Positions 23,902 to 37,104 of a stretch of DNA of 64,000 nucleotides are shown one piece after another. The stretch is from Treponema sp. OMZ 790 (GTDB taxonomy: Bacteria > Spirochaetota > Spirochaetia > Treponematales > Treponemataceae): positions 1,364,001 through 1,428,000 of the forward strand of contig NZ_CP051201.1 in NCBI RefSeq assembly GCF_024181285.1, given 5' to 3'. The position numbers were made by a program, and so were the translations under genes. The notes below the pieces were generated by a model that worked only from the letters and a program-made list of their open reading frames with translations, had not been told where the DNA came from and searched no databases. Positions within the stretch are counted from its first letter, which is position 1. The number at the start of each line of letters is the position of its first letter.

Positions 23902-24861
23902 TTATTCAGAAGACTTTGCCGTTTTTATCCGAACCTCAAATTGAATGTTCTTTGGATTTGCATCAATCAGCGAAAGTTTTCCGGGAACAACAGCTTGAAC
24001 AGGAAGACTGTATATACCGGGAATACTTATATTTGTACAATTAACCCTCAAGACGTTTTCGGGAGGTGTCCATGAAGAAATATTCGATTTTGTTCCTCTT
24101 ATTGTTATATTTCCCAAAACCGAATTAGGTACGACTTCCAATTTATCGTTTAAATTGTCAAAATATAAGGCTATATCCTCATAGGTTTGAACACTTACTA
24201 TCTCCCGTATTTTAATCGAATAGGCAATTCGGGAAGTTCCAACTACCGAAACAAGCGGATTGGAAGCAAATATATCCACATAGCCCGAAAACCCGGTTTT
24301 TCTATTATCTATTTGTACACCGTTTGTAAGCATTTCTTCAATTTGCGAAACGGCAGAGTGAGGGCCCTTTATTTCGACCGTTGCCGGGTCTACATCCCTT
24401 TCATATACTTCATAATTTTCTGCGGGACTTCCTCCCAAATTTAAGCGTACATTAACTCTCTTAGATAAGCTCTCTTCGAGAGTCAGCCATATATCGGCAG
24501 GCTCAACTTCAACCTCGAAATCGGATACATCGGAAGCCAAACCTTTTAATTTTGCCTGTATGGGAATACGGTAATCTCCCGGTCCCGTTATTGAAGATAA
24601 GTCCATATAAGCCGTAATATGCTCTTCCCGAATCGGAGCTATGATAGTAGGATCGCCCCAAACCGAAATTTTTACCAATCTCGGAATATTGACTGCAGGC
24701 ACAAGCTCTCCCGAATTTTCGATAACCAAGGGGGCATAAAAATATTTTTTCTCTAAAAGGCTGCCTTTATATAATTGAACCAAAACTATAGCGAGAGCAA
24801 AACTTATAACCTTTGCAAGCCAATTTTCCGCTAATCTGTCAAGTATCTTTTTAATTTTCAT
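23902..24861 (-). CDS. cdaR: YbbR-domain protein, CdaA regulator (CdaR)
   Basis: 319 aa. An N-terminal membrane anchor (about 15-32) is followed by an extracytoplasmic region made of several YbbR repeats (for example VKISVWGDPTIIAPI, VNVRLNLGGSPAENYEVYERDVDPATVEIKGP and FDNLNDKLEVVPNSVLGNITIRG). CdaR binds and modulates the diadenylate cyclase CdaA in other bacteria. It overlaps cdaA by 11 nt, so the two are co-expressed. There is no glmM next to them, unlike the classic cdaA-cdaR-glmM order; acpS follows instead. Confidence 0.85.
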   Translation of the reverse strand: MKIKKILDRLAENWLAKVISFALAIVLVQLYKGSLLEKKYFYAPLVIENSGELVPAVNIPRLVKISVWGDPTIIAPIREEHITAYMDLSSITGPGDYRIPIQAKLKGLASDVSDFEVEVEPADIWLTLEESLSKRVNVRLNLGGSPAENYEVYERDVDPATVEIKGPHSAVSQIEEMLTNGVQIDNRKTGFSGYVDIFASNPLVSVVGTSRIAYSIKIREIVSVQTYEDIALYFDNLNDKLEVVPNSVLGNITIRGTKSNISSWTPPENVLRVNCTNISIPGIYSLPVQAVVPGKLSLIDANPKNIQFEVRIKTAKSSE

Positions 24862-25675
24862 CCTGCATGGCCTCCGCTAAATCTACAGATTCTTCTTGAG
24901 CAAAATATTTTTTTATTTCCAAAAGCTGTTCAAGCTGGGCGACAACTTCATCGGCACTTAAATCGTAATAAAGGTGGGAATCATAGGCAAGGCTCAAAGC
25001 ACCCGTCTCTTCGGATACGACAAGAACGACTGCATCCGTTTCTTCGGAAACACCTATTGCGGCTCTGTGACGTGTTCCAAAGCTTTTTCTTATATCCTGC
25101 TGCTCCGAAAGAGGAAGAAAGCAGCCTGCCGAAACAACCATTCCGTTTTGTACAATCGCCGCTCCGTCATGCAAAGGAGTGTCGTGCCCGAAAATCGTAA
25201 CCAAAAGGCTGGATGAAAGCCCTGCATTCAGTTTTGTTCCCGTATCGATAATATCCTTTAAATTATTCCGGCGCATAAAAACTACCAGCATTCCCCGCCT
25301 TTTATCGGATAAGATTTCGGCAGCAGTAACAACGGAATCGATATGGCTGTGGTTTGAGTGCTTTCCGGTTCTAAGCCAGTTGCTCTGCCCTATCTTTAAA
25401 AATATTTTACGAAGTTCAGGCTGAAATACGATGGCGACACCTATCACAAGGCCGGGACCTAAGGTATTTAAAATCCACAAAAGGGTTTCAAGTTTAAAAA
25501 TCATGGCAACGGCATAAATGACCAATATCGACATTGCACCCTTTATAAGCTGAATAGCCTGAGTTTTTAACAAAATTTGATAGGCCTTATACATTAAAAA
25601 TGCCAGTAACAGCACATCAAATGCAGGCCGCAGGTAGGAAGAATAAAAAGCCGTAATGTTTCTAATCAATTCCAT
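24851..25675 (-). CDS. cdaA: Diadenylate cyclase CdaA (c-di-AMP synthase)
   Basis: 274 aa. Makes c-di-AMP from two ATP. Three N-terminal membrane helices (about 18-85) precede the DAC domain; the catalytic DGA (170-172, in LHDGAAIVQNG) and RHR (202-204, in TRHRAAIG) motifs are intact. It follows dxs after 3 nt and overlaps cdaR. c-di-AMP controls potassium and osmolyte uptake and wall homeostasis in bacteria that make it; the receptors in this organism are not visible in the window. Confidence 0.95.
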   Translation of the reverse strand: MELIRNITAFYSSYLRPAFDVLLLAFLMYKAYQILLKTQAIQLIKGAMSILVIYAVAMIFKLETLLWILNTLGPGLVIGVAIVFQPELRKIFLKIGQSNWLRTGKHSNHSHIDSVVTAAEILSDKRRGMLVVFMRRNNLKDIIDTGTKLNAGLSSSLLVTIFGHDTPLHDGAAIVQNGMVVSAGCFLPLSEQQDIRKSFGTRHRAAIGVSEETDAVVLVVSEETGALSLAYDSHLYYDLSADEVVAQLEQLLEIKKYFAQEESVDLAEAMQDEN

Positions 25676-25678
25676 ATT

Positions 25679-27622
25679 TTACTTCTCCTCATTATATGCA
25701 CAAAGCGCTGAGCCGGAAACGGTATGACTTGCGGTAAAAAGCTGTTCTGCAGCTTGAGCTATGTGCTCGGCGGAAACTCCTGCACCCTTAAAAATTTCGG
25801 AGCGTGTTCCATGCGGAAAGAACATATCTTCAAAGGCTAACACATCGGTCTTTTTATTTTGATACCCGGTTTTATTATTGTAATAATGTAAAACCAGAGA
25901 TTCCAAGTATGAGCTTAAGCTGCCTATTTTCATACCGTCTTCTACAAAAAGAATAAAGGCATAATTTTTTGTGATATTTAAAAAATATTTTTCATCTATC
26001 GGTTTTGCAAATCTCACATTATATATATCGGTGGATAAACCTCGATGAGCAAGCATTGCAGAAGCTTCTTTTACTTCTTCGTACATTCCGCCTGTGCAGG
26101 TTATTAAGATACGGCTCATTTCGGAATTCTTTATTAAAACACCCCGCCCGTTTTCGATGCTTAGAGAAAATTCCGGGATTTCTTTCGGGCAGCAGGCTTT
26201 GGGATACCGTATTGCAGCAGGTTTATCCTGCATAAGGGCCCATGAAAGCATTAAGTCAAGTTCCTTTTCGGATGCAGGACATAGGATTGTCATGTTGGGC
26301 ACCGGACGCAGTAAGGAGATGTCAAAAAGCCCCTGATGAGTTTCTCCGTCTGCAGGTACGGGCCCCGCACGGTCAATTGCAAAAATTACAGGTAAATTTT
26401 GTAAGGCCGTATCATGAATAATTTGATCAACGGCACGCTGTAAGAACGTACTGTAAATAGCGGCAACGGGTTTCATACCGGCAGCTGCAAGTCCTGCGGC
26501 AAAGGTTACAGCATGGCTTTCGGCGATGCCTACATCAAAAAATCTTTCAGGAAATTTGTTATGAAACAAAGAAAGGCCTGTTCCCGATTCCATGGCTGCC
26601 GTTATGGCTGCTATTTTGGAGTTCTTTTCTGCTTCTTTTACCAAAGCTTTTCCGAAGGCTTGAGTAAAGGTTAATGCATCATTTTTTTCTACCTTTCCGT
26701 CGGCAATGTTAAAGGGGCCGATTCCGTGGAAGGCTGAAGGATTTATTTCAGCCAAGGGATAGCCCTTTCCTTTGATAGTCTCGACAAGCATAACTACGGG
26801 ACTGTTTAATTTTTTTACGTTTTTTAAAACTTTTTCAAGTTCCCTTATGTTATGCCCGTTTATGGGGCCGACATATTCAAAACCGAAATCCACAAAGATG
26901 TTGTTTTTGTAGAAAATACCCTTCATTCCCCGTTTTAAACGCCAGATTATGGAATTAAGTTTATTTCCGATTAGAGGGATCGAACCCACAGCCTTGTCAA
27001 AAAGGTACTTAAAACGCTGATAGCCTTCATGCATCGTGAGGCGGCTCAAGTACTCGGAAAAAGCACCGGTATTTTTGCTTATGGACATCTTGTTATCGTT
27101 TATTATAACGATTAAATCTTTTTTTAGTTCTCCTGCATTGAAAAGAGCTTCAAAGGTCATTCCGCCTGTCATTGCTCCGTCACCGATGACGGCTATAACC
27201 TTTCCTGTATCGTTATTCAGTCTTTTCCCTTCAAGAATACCTAGAGCAGCAGAAATAGAGGTTGAAGCATGCCCTGTATTAAAAGCATCATGTATACTTT
27301 CTTCTCTTTTCGGAAAACCCGAAAGGCCTTCCCAAAGGCGCAATGTTGAAAAACGGGATTGTCTGCCTGTTATCATTTTATGTGTGTAGGACTGATGCCC
27401 CACATCCCAGACAACAGCATCATGAGGACTTGAAAACACCCTGTGAATTGCAAGAGTAAGCTCAATTACGCCCAAATTGCTTGCAAGGTGCCCTCCGTTA
27501 TGTCCTACTACATTGAGAATTTCTTTACGTATTTCTAAAGCGAGAGATTTAAGTTCATCATAGGAAAGGAGCTTTATGTCCTCGGGACCTTTTATTTTGC
27601 TCAATAAGGTATTCTTTATCAT
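25679..27622 (-). CDS. dxs: 1-deoxy-D-xylulose-5-phosphate synthase
   Basis: 647 aa. First enzyme of the MEP isoprenoid pathway, TPP- and Mg-dependent. TPP binding [36 protein letters not shown], the [14 protein letters not shown]-terminal block and the E..H..T motif ([14 protein letters not shown]) are visible. I start at ATG 27622; a TTG at 27658 would add 12 residues overlapping the 5' flank and is less likely. Downstream cdaA begins 3 nt later, so isoprenoid and c-di-AMP genes share a message. Confidence 0.94.
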   Translation of the reverse strand: MIKNTLLSKIKGPEDIKLLSYDELKSLALEIRKEILNVVGHNGGHLASNLGVIELTLAIHRVFSSPHDAVVWDVGHQSYTHKMITGRQSRFSTLRLWEGLSGFPKREESIHDAFNTGHASTSISAALGILEGKRLNNDTGKVIAVIGDGAMTGGMTFEALFNAGELKKDLIVIINDNKMSISKNTGAFSEYLSRLTMHEGYQRFKYLFDKAVGSIPLIGNKLNSIIWRLKRGMKGIFYKNNIFVDFGFEYVGPINGHNIRELEKVLKNVKKLNSPVVMLVETIKGKGYPLAEINPSAFHGIGPFNIADGKVEKNDALTFTQAFGKALVKEAEKNSKIAAITAAMESGTGLSLFHNKFPERFFDVGIAESHAVTFAAGLAAAGMKPVAAIYSTFLQRAVDQIIHDTALQNLPVIFAIDRAGPVPADGETHQGLFDISLLRPVPNMTILCPASEKELDLMLSWALMQDKPAAIRYPKACCPKEIPEFSLSIENGRGVLIKNSEMSRILITCTGGMYEEVKEASAMLAHRGLSTDIYNVRFAKPIDEKYFLNITKNYAFILFVEDGMKIGSLSSYLESLVLHYYNNKTGYQNKKTDVLAFEDMFFPHGTRSEIFKGAGVSAEHIAQAAEQLFTASHTVSGSALCAYNEEK

Positions 27623-27725
27623 TCTATTCCGCTGAAATCTAAAAAAAAGGGGCTTCAAAGCTGAGCCCCCCTTCCGTTTAACCGAAAGCTATAGATATGA
27701 ACAATTAGGGGAAACCCCGCCTAAT

Positions 27726-27818
27726 TTATTTCTTGTTCTTATGTCGATTCTTTCTAAGCTTCTTCTTTCGTTTATGCGTCGACATCTTCTTTCGTTTTCG
27801 TTTTTTTCCGCAAGGCAT
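27726..27818 (-). CDS. 30-aa basic AURKAIP1/COX24-type protein
   Basis: Very short reading frame behind AAGGAGA (7 nt from the ATG). The product is 30 residues, more than half Lys/Arg: MPCGKKRKRKK, then STHKRKKKLRKNRHK. The LRKNRHK end matches the AURKAIP1/COX24 (mS38-like) motif of small ribosome-associated proteins found in some bacteria. It is the first gene under the promoter at 27853-27881, ahead of dxs. Function in bacteria is not established; association with the 30S subunit is inferred from the mitochondrial homologue. Confidence 0.8.
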   Translation of the reverse strand: MPCGKKRKRKKMSTHKRKKKLRKNRHKNKK

Positions 27819-27852
27819 TCCGGCTCTCCTTAAATAAAATAGTATAGCGTTA

Positions 27853-27881
27853 ATAATATTACAAAATGGAGAGCTTGTCAA
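27853..27881 (-). promoter_or_regulatory. Promoter of the small basic protein-dxs-cdaA-cdaR-acpS operon
   Basis: Read on the minus strand: TTGACA (27881-27876), 17-bp spacer, TATTAT (27858-27853). Confidence 0.8.
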
Positions 27882-27996
27882 GACTAAAGCTCCATTTTTT
27901 TAAGGATAATTTAAAATCAGCCTTGACTTTCTTGACATTTACAAGTATTTGGATGTAAAATCAGATAGTAAATACTTTTATTTTTTAGAGGATTAT

Positions 27997-28629
27997 ATGA
28001 CAAAACAAAAAGTGCCGGCGGCTCCATCTGTGCGGAGACTGCCCTCCTATCTTCAGCTTATAAAAAAAGCTGAAGCCGATAAGCTGGAATACATATCGGG
28101 AACCGTTATTGCCGAAGAATTGGAACTTGAACCTATTCAGGTAAGAAAGGATTTGACAATCACAGGAATTGTCGGTAAGCCGAAAAAAGGCTATCCCGTA
28201 AAAGAGCTGATAAAAGCTATCGAAAAATTTTTAGGATGGAATAAGCAAAAAAAAGCCTTTGTAATAGGAGCCGGAAGTTTGGGCACAGCCCTTTCAGGTT
28301 ATCAGGGTCTTAAAGAACACGGTCTTGAAATCTGTGCAGCCTTTGATTCGGATAAACGGAAAATTGGGAAAGAGATTCATGGGCTTAAGGTTTTCGGAAT
28401 GGATGAACTGGAAAAAAAAGTCAAAGAATATAAACCCGAAATTGCAATTTTAACCGTACCTTCAACATATGCTCAAGAAGCCTCAAATACCTTAGTAAAA
28501 GCCGGCTTTAAGGCCATTTGGAATTTTACGAACATCAAAATCAATGTGCCTGCCGGAGTTATCGTTCAAAAAGAAGATTTAAGCTCAGGATATGCAATGC
28601 TCGGCGTTATGATGAGCATAAAAAAATAA
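27997..28629 (+). CDS. rex: Redox-sensing transcriptional repressor Rex
   Basis: 210 aa from the ATG at 27997, which has AGAGGA 6 nt upstream; an earlier in-frame ATG (27949) adds 16 residues without a ribosome-binding site. Winged-helix N-terminus (SVRRLPSYLQLIKKAEADKLEYISGTVIAEELELEPIQVRKDL) and a Rossmann domain with GAGSLGTAL that senses the NADH/NAD+ ratio. Regulates fermentation genes in other bacteria. The methyltransferase gene begins at the next base. Confidence 0.93.
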   Translation: MTKQKVPAAPSVRRLPSYLQLIKKAEADKLEYISGTVIAEELELEPIQVRKDLTITGIVGKPKKGYPVKELIKAIEKFLGWNKQKKAFVIGAGSLGTALSGYQGLKEHGLEICAAFDSDKRKIGKEIHGLKVFGMDELEKKVKEYKPEIAILTVPSTYAQEASNTLVKAGFKAIWNFTNIKINVPAGVIVQKEDLSSGYAMLGVMMSIKK

Positions 28630-29646
28630 ATGGAAAAAAATCAATATCAGGCGGAACTTTTTAAAAACCGCCTGCAAAAACGCTTTAAGCATTTATCTAA
28701 ATGGGCAAGAAGAGAAGGTATTTTTGCTTACAGACTGTATGACAAAGATATACCTGAAGTTCCTCTTGCCGTGGACATCTACTTTGCCGAAGAAGACTGT
28801 ATAATAAACAGTTCTGCCGAAAAAAAAGCTTTTTTGCTGATTTATCTTTACAAGAGACCCTACGAAAAATCTCAAGAAGAAGAAAGGGAATGGCTTTTAG
28901 AAATTGAAGAAGCAACATCCTCAAGCCTTTCTATACCTAAAGAAAAAATTTTTACAAAATTGAGGGAAAAGCAAAAAGGCAATAACCAATACGAAAAGGT
29001 AAGCTCAAGTAAAAATCTTATAAGGGTAAAAGAAGGAGAATGTTTCTTCTACATAAATATAGAAGACTATTTGGATTCCGGTCTTTTTTTGGATCACCGC
29101 CCTGCCCGCCTCATGATTTTTAAAGAAGCAGAGAAGAAAAAAGTTTTAAACCTATTTTCTTACACGGGTAGTTTTTCGGTACATGCGGCAAAGGGCGGAG
29201 CCTCTTCGGTAGATTCGGTAGATCTATCCAATACCTACTTAAACTGGGCAAAGGAAAATTTAAAACTAAACAAGCTCTTTGATGAAAATAAAACTCGGCT
29301 TATAAAAAGCGATGTTGTACGTTTTTTGGAAAAAGCAATCGAAGAACAAAAAAAATGGGATTTAATTATCTGCGATCCGCCGACTTTTTCAAATTCAAAA
29401 AGTGCGGACGTTTTCGATGTAAACAGGGATTGGCTTAAACTATGCCTTTTATGCCTCGATGTTTTGTCAAAAAACGGAAGGCTTTATTTTTCGGCCAATT
29501 CTCAAAAGATAAAATTCGATGAATCGGAACTTATTAATTCTTCCAAAAAAAAGATAAGGGTAAGGGATATAACAAAGGCATCAATCCCCGAAGACTTTCG
29601 AAATCAAAAAATACACAAGATGTGGGTGATAGAAGAAGACAAATAG
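28630..29646 (+). CDS. Class I SAM-dependent rRNA methyltransferase (RlmK/RlmI-like)
   Basis: 338 aa. The C-terminal half is the SAM domain: FLDHRPARLMI, VLNLFSYTGSFSVHAAKGGASSVDSVDLS (SAM-binding motif I and acidic loop) and the catalytic-type motif IICDPPTFSNSK. This resembles the RlmK domain of RlmKL, which makes m7G in 23S rRNA, or RlmI, but the N-terminal PUA of RlmI is not evident and the exact target cannot be assigned. Starts directly at the end of rex with no spacer, so it is translationally coupled. Confidence 0.82.
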   Translation: MEKNQYQAELFKNRLQKRFKHLSKWARREGIFAYRLYDKDIPEVPLAVDIYFAEEDCIINSSAEKKAFLLIYLYKRPYEKSQEEEREWLLEIEEATSSSLSIPKEKIFTKLREKQKGNNQYEKVSSSKNLIRVKEGECFFYINIEDYLDSGLFLDHRPARLMIFKEAEKKKVLNLFSYTGSFSVHAAKGGASSVDSVDLSNTYLNWAKENLKLNKLFDENKTRLIKSDVVRFLEKAIEEQKKWDLIICDPPTFSNSKSADVFDVNRDWLKLCLLCLDVLSKNGRLYFSANSQKIKFDESELINSSKKKIRVRDITKASIPEDFRNQKIHKMWVIEEDK

Positions 29647-29684
29647 GCAGGTCTCTCCACTAATCAAAGAGACCGGTCTCAGGT

Positions 29685-30716
29685 TTAATTAAAAAGCCCC
29701 TCTTGCCCATCCCCTACCCTCGGCGGATTTAGTCCCAGATGCTCATAGGCTTTGAGCGTAACCATGCGGCCGCGCGGAGTGCGTTGGAGAAGGCCCGACT
29801 GGATAAGATAGGGCTCGTAATAATCTTCCAGAGTGTCCTGAGATTCTCCTATAGAGATTGCAAGGGTTTCGGCTCCTACGGGGCCGCCCGAGTAATTTTC
29901 GATGATGGAACGGAGTATCTGCCTGTCATAGGTTTCAAGGCCGAGGCTGTCGATGTTAAGCCGGTTTAGACCTGCGGCGACTGTCATCTCGTCAATCGAA
30001 CTCTTTCCTGCAACTTGAGCAAAGTCCCTCATACGCCGCAATAAACGGTTTGCCACACGCGGAGTTCCGCGGGAACAGCGGGCCAAGGCAAGGGCGGCTT
30101 TTTTTTCTATCTTGATTTCGAGGATGGAAGCGGAACGGCTTATAATCGAAGCAAGCTCTTCATGGCTGTAAAATTCAAAGCGCTCCACAATGCCGAAGCG
30201 GCTTATTAGGGGGCTTGAAACCATTCCTGCCCTCGTAGTAGCCCCGACAAGGGTAAAGGGTGGAATCGGAATACGCACAGTTCTTGCTCCCGGCCCCTGC
30301 CCTATTATCCAGTCGAGTTCATAGTCTTCCATTGCAATATAAAGCATCTCTTCGATGGCAGGCTTTAGACGGTGAATCTCGTCTATAAAAAAGACGGAGC
30401 GTTCTGTCAGGGTGGTCAGAATGCCGGCCAAATCCTTGGGCTTATCGAGGGCAGGGGCTCCCGTAACCTTAAAGTCTACACCGAGTTCGCCGGCCGTAAT
30501 TTGGGCAAGGGTGGTTTTTCCCAAGCCGGGCGGGCCTATTAAAAAAAGATGATCTAAGCTCTCGCCCCTTTCGCGGGCAGCCTTTATAAAGACGGATAAA
30601 TTTTCTTTTGCCTTTGTCTGCCCCTGAAAGTCGGCAAGAGAACGGGGACGGAGAGCCCTATCCTTTTCGTCCCCGGCCTGCTCTTCCGGGCGCACTACCT
30701 CAAAATCATCGCTCAT
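29685..30716 (-). CDS. ruvB: Holliday junction branch-migration ATPase RuvB
   Basis: 343 aa. AAA+ motor with [12 protein letters not shown], Walker [12 protein letters not shown] (about 62-72), Walker [10 protein letters not shown], sensor GATTRAGM and a C-terminal winged-helix DNA-binding domain ([10 protein letters not shown]). Normal length. No ruvA or ruvC lies beside it. It follows the iron alcohol dehydrogenase after 11 nt. Confidence 0.96.
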   Translation of the reverse strand: MSDDFEVVRPEEQAGDEKDRALRPRSLADFQGQTKAKENLSVFIKAARERGESLDHLFLIGPPGLGKTTLAQITAGELGVDFKVTGAPALDKPKDLAGILTTLTERSVFFIDEIHRLKPAIEEMLYIAMEDYELDWIIGQGPGARTVRIPIPPFTLVGATTRAGMVSSPLISRFGIVERFEFYSHEELASIISRSASILEIKIEKKAALALARCSRGTPRVANRLLRRMRDFAQVAGKSSIDEMTVAAGLNRLNIDSLGLETYDRQILRSIIENYSGGPVGAETLAISIGESQDTLEDYYEPYLIQSGLLQRTPRGRMVTLKAYEHLGLNPPRVGDGQEGLFN

Positions 30717-30727
30717 AATTTTATCGC

Positions 30728-31903
30728 TTAAAGAGCTGCCTTAAAGATTGCATAAACATCATCGGCCCTGAGTTCTTGAAAGCCGTAGATAACTCCGTTT
30801 TTGCCTCGGTGAGCAACGGCAGCTTCCGCCATTTCTTTTAAATGCTCCTCGCCTATTCCCACTTCTTTTAAGGTCATCGGAATGCCGAGAGATTTAAAAA
30901 AGTCTGAAGTACACTCGATTGCTTTTTTTGCTGTTTTGTAAACATCTTCACCCTTAGCAAGCCCCCAAACATTTATGCCGTAATCGGCTATCTTTTTTAC
31001 GGTTTTATCGTTTAAGCAATGACGCAGCCAATGAGGGGTTAAGATAGCCAAACCGACCCCGTGAGTGATGTCGTAAAAAGCGCTCAGCTCGTGCTCCATA
31101 GGATGAACCGACCAAGCCGTTTTTTTGCCGCTGCTTAAAAGGCCGTTTATAGCCCAAGTGCCTGCCCACATAAGGTTTGAGCGGGCTTCGTAGTTTTCGG
31201 GGTTTTCAATAGCCAAGGGGCCGTACTCTATACAGGTTTTTAAGATGCTTTCTGCAAATCTGTCTTGAAGATAGGCGCCGTCATTTAGAGTAAAATAGCA
31301 CTCGAAGGTGTGGCTCATAATATCGGCCGTACCTGCGGCTGTCTGATTTTTAGGAACGGAATAGGTGTATTCGGGATCAAGAACAGAAAATTTAGGAAGA
31401 AGGGACGGAGCTCCGAAACCTAGCTTTTCCTTGGTTTTAAGGTTTGAAATAACCGCTCCGCCGTTCATCTCGGAACCGGTCGCAGAAAGGGTAAGGACTG
31501 TTCCTATCGGTAGAACGTTTTTAATTTCGGCCTTTCCCGTGATCAAATCCCATGCACTTCCTTCATAGTTTACGCCCGCAGAAACAGCCTTTGAGCAGTC
31601 GATGGTGCTTCCCCCTCCGACAGGTAAGATAAAATCCAGCTTGTTTTCGCGGACTATTTTTATGCCCTCCTCAACTTCTTCAATACGGGGATTAGGAGAA
31701 ATACCTGAAAGCTCCTTATAAAAAATTCCGGCTTCATCAAGTTTTTTTGTGATTGTGTCATAAAGCCCCATTCTTTTGATGCTTCCGCCGCCGTAACACA
31801 GGAGAACCCTTTTTCCGTATTTAAGAATCTCAGACGTTAAGTTCTCGATACTGCCCTTACCGAATAAAATTTTAACCGGTACCTCAAATTCAAAATTGTA
31901 CAT
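30728..31903 (-). CDS. Iron-containing alcohol dehydrogenase (butanol dehydrogenase-like)
   Basis: 391 aa. Group III Fe-ADH: NAD(P)-binding [12 protein letters not shown], metal site blocks including MSHTFECYF (about 193-201), [26 protein letters not shown] (metal His residues) and the C-terminal RADDVYAIF. It probably reduces an aldehyde to alcohol to balance NADH. It sits between glpK and ruvB, downstream of a multi-hairpin spacer. A link to glycerol metabolism through its neighbour glpK is possible but unproven. Confidence 0.88.
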   Translation of the reverse strand: MYNFEFEVPVKILFGKGSIENLTSEILKYGKRVLLCYGGGSIKRMGLYDTITKKLDEAGIFYKELSGISPNPRIEEVEEGIKIVRENKLDFILPVGGGSTIDCSKAVSAGVNYEGSAWDLITGKAEIKNVLPIGTVLTLSATGSEMNGGAVISNLKTKEKLGFGAPSLLPKFSVLDPEYTYSVPKNQTAAGTADIMSHTFECYFTLNDGAYLQDRFAESILKTCIEYGPLAIENPENYEARSNLMWAGTWAINGLLSSGKKTAWSVHPMEHELSAFYDITHGVGLAILTPHWLRHCLNDKTVKKIADYGINVWGLAKGEDVYKTAKKAIECTSDFFKSLGIPMTLKEVGIGEEHLKEMAEAAVAHRGKNGVIYGFQELRADDVYAIFKAAL

Positions 31904-31930
31904 ACTTTACCCCCATAAAAACTTTTTGCA

Positions 31931-32037
31931 GGAAACCTAAGTTTCCGAAAAAAGTTTTTTCAAGCGGTTTATTTACAAACCGCATACAATAACCGGAAGA
32001 TAAACAGTGAGGCTGAATTCCTGCCGAGCTGTTTATC
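31931..32037. repeat. Three-hairpin array with second copy of the dispersed palindrome
   Basis: GGAAAC-CTAA-GTTTCC (31931-31946), GCGGTTT-ATTTAC-AAACCGC (31964-31983) and the GATAAACAGT...GCTGTTTATC palindrome (31999-32037), which differs from the copy at 17090-17128 at two positions. The array is bracketed by a ~17-nt near-identical direct repeat reading CATAAAAACTTT(T/A)TGC (about 31915 and 32045). Confidence 0.72.
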
Positions 32038-32054
32038 GTACCTCCATAAAAACT

Positions 32055-36150
<4,096 letters not shown>

Positions 36151-36169
<19 letters not shown>

Positions 36170-37104
36170 TTATAAATTAAGGCTTGAGGTGATTTTAAAA
36201 AACGGTATTTGTTTATATGCACCCAATCTTGTACATCCTTAAAATATTTATAAGCCTTAAACGGATTTAAGCCGGATCTCATTACATAAGAAAAAAACAA
36301 ATACCAAGGCAGACTCCCTCCCTTTTTACCTACAAGAGGGGCTAAATTTTTTAGATAAAATTTTATATAAGAGTCATCTGCGGAAACATCTTCGAGAGGG
36401 GAAGCTCCGGCATATTTCATCTTATACAGGTTTGAAATAAGAATCTCCATACCCCACAAATGAGCCCGAAACCCGAAATCCAAATTTTGCCAATAAGGGT
36501 TTTCTATTGTATAGTCAAATCCGCCTATTTCAATAAATTTTTCCCGATTATAAACACCTGCAAAATCATACATATAAATAGTATGAGTCAAATTTTTTCT
36601 ACACAAAAATTGTTCAGTCGAAAAATCCCGGTGCGTAAGAGAGGGAACGATCTGAACAGGTATTGCCGCATTTTTTTCGTCTATTAAAACAGGAGCGATG
36701 CTTATTACATCCGATTGAGTAAGAGTATCTATCACACTTGCAGGAAAGGCCGAAGAGGATAAAGCCATATCGTTCCACAAAACCATAACATAGTCCGAAG
36801 ATACTTCCGAGATACCGAGGTTAATCATCTCGCCTGTAGTAACTTTTTCAAGAGGTACCAAAAATTTCACTTCAGGAAATTGAGAGGACAAGGATTCAAG
36901 TTCAAATCCTCTTTGAGAGCTGTCCACAAAAACGATGGAGTTAAAGCCTAAATCTATCAGGTTTTGAAAAAGAGAAGAAAGATAATATCGGGCTCCGCGG
37001 TTTAAGACCAAAACGGAAACAGGAGCTTTAAAATCGCCTGAGCTTTTTCCTAAGACCGTATAAGGAATTTTTCGTTCATTAAAAATTGTAGGTATAGTAT
37101 TCAT
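36151..37104 (-). CDS. GT2-like glycosyltransferase
   Basis: 317 aa. GT-A fold: VSVLVLNRGARYYLSSLFQNLIDLGFNSIVFVDSS near the N-terminus, then VMVLWNDMAL (an N-D in place of the usual D-x-D), VYNREKFIEIGGFD (acceptor block) and an amphipathic C-terminal tail. No membrane segment, so it is cytoplasmic. It overlaps the spiro-SPASM gene by 26 nt and the fusion gene by 19 nt, the tightest coupling in the window. It probably transfers the sugar activated by its neighbours. Donor and acceptor unknown. Confidence 0.78.

Noticed and set aside
29650..29674. GGTCTCT/AGAGACC hairpin after the methyltransferase as a terminator
   Set aside because: A 7-bp stem without a T-run; termination is possible but not supported.
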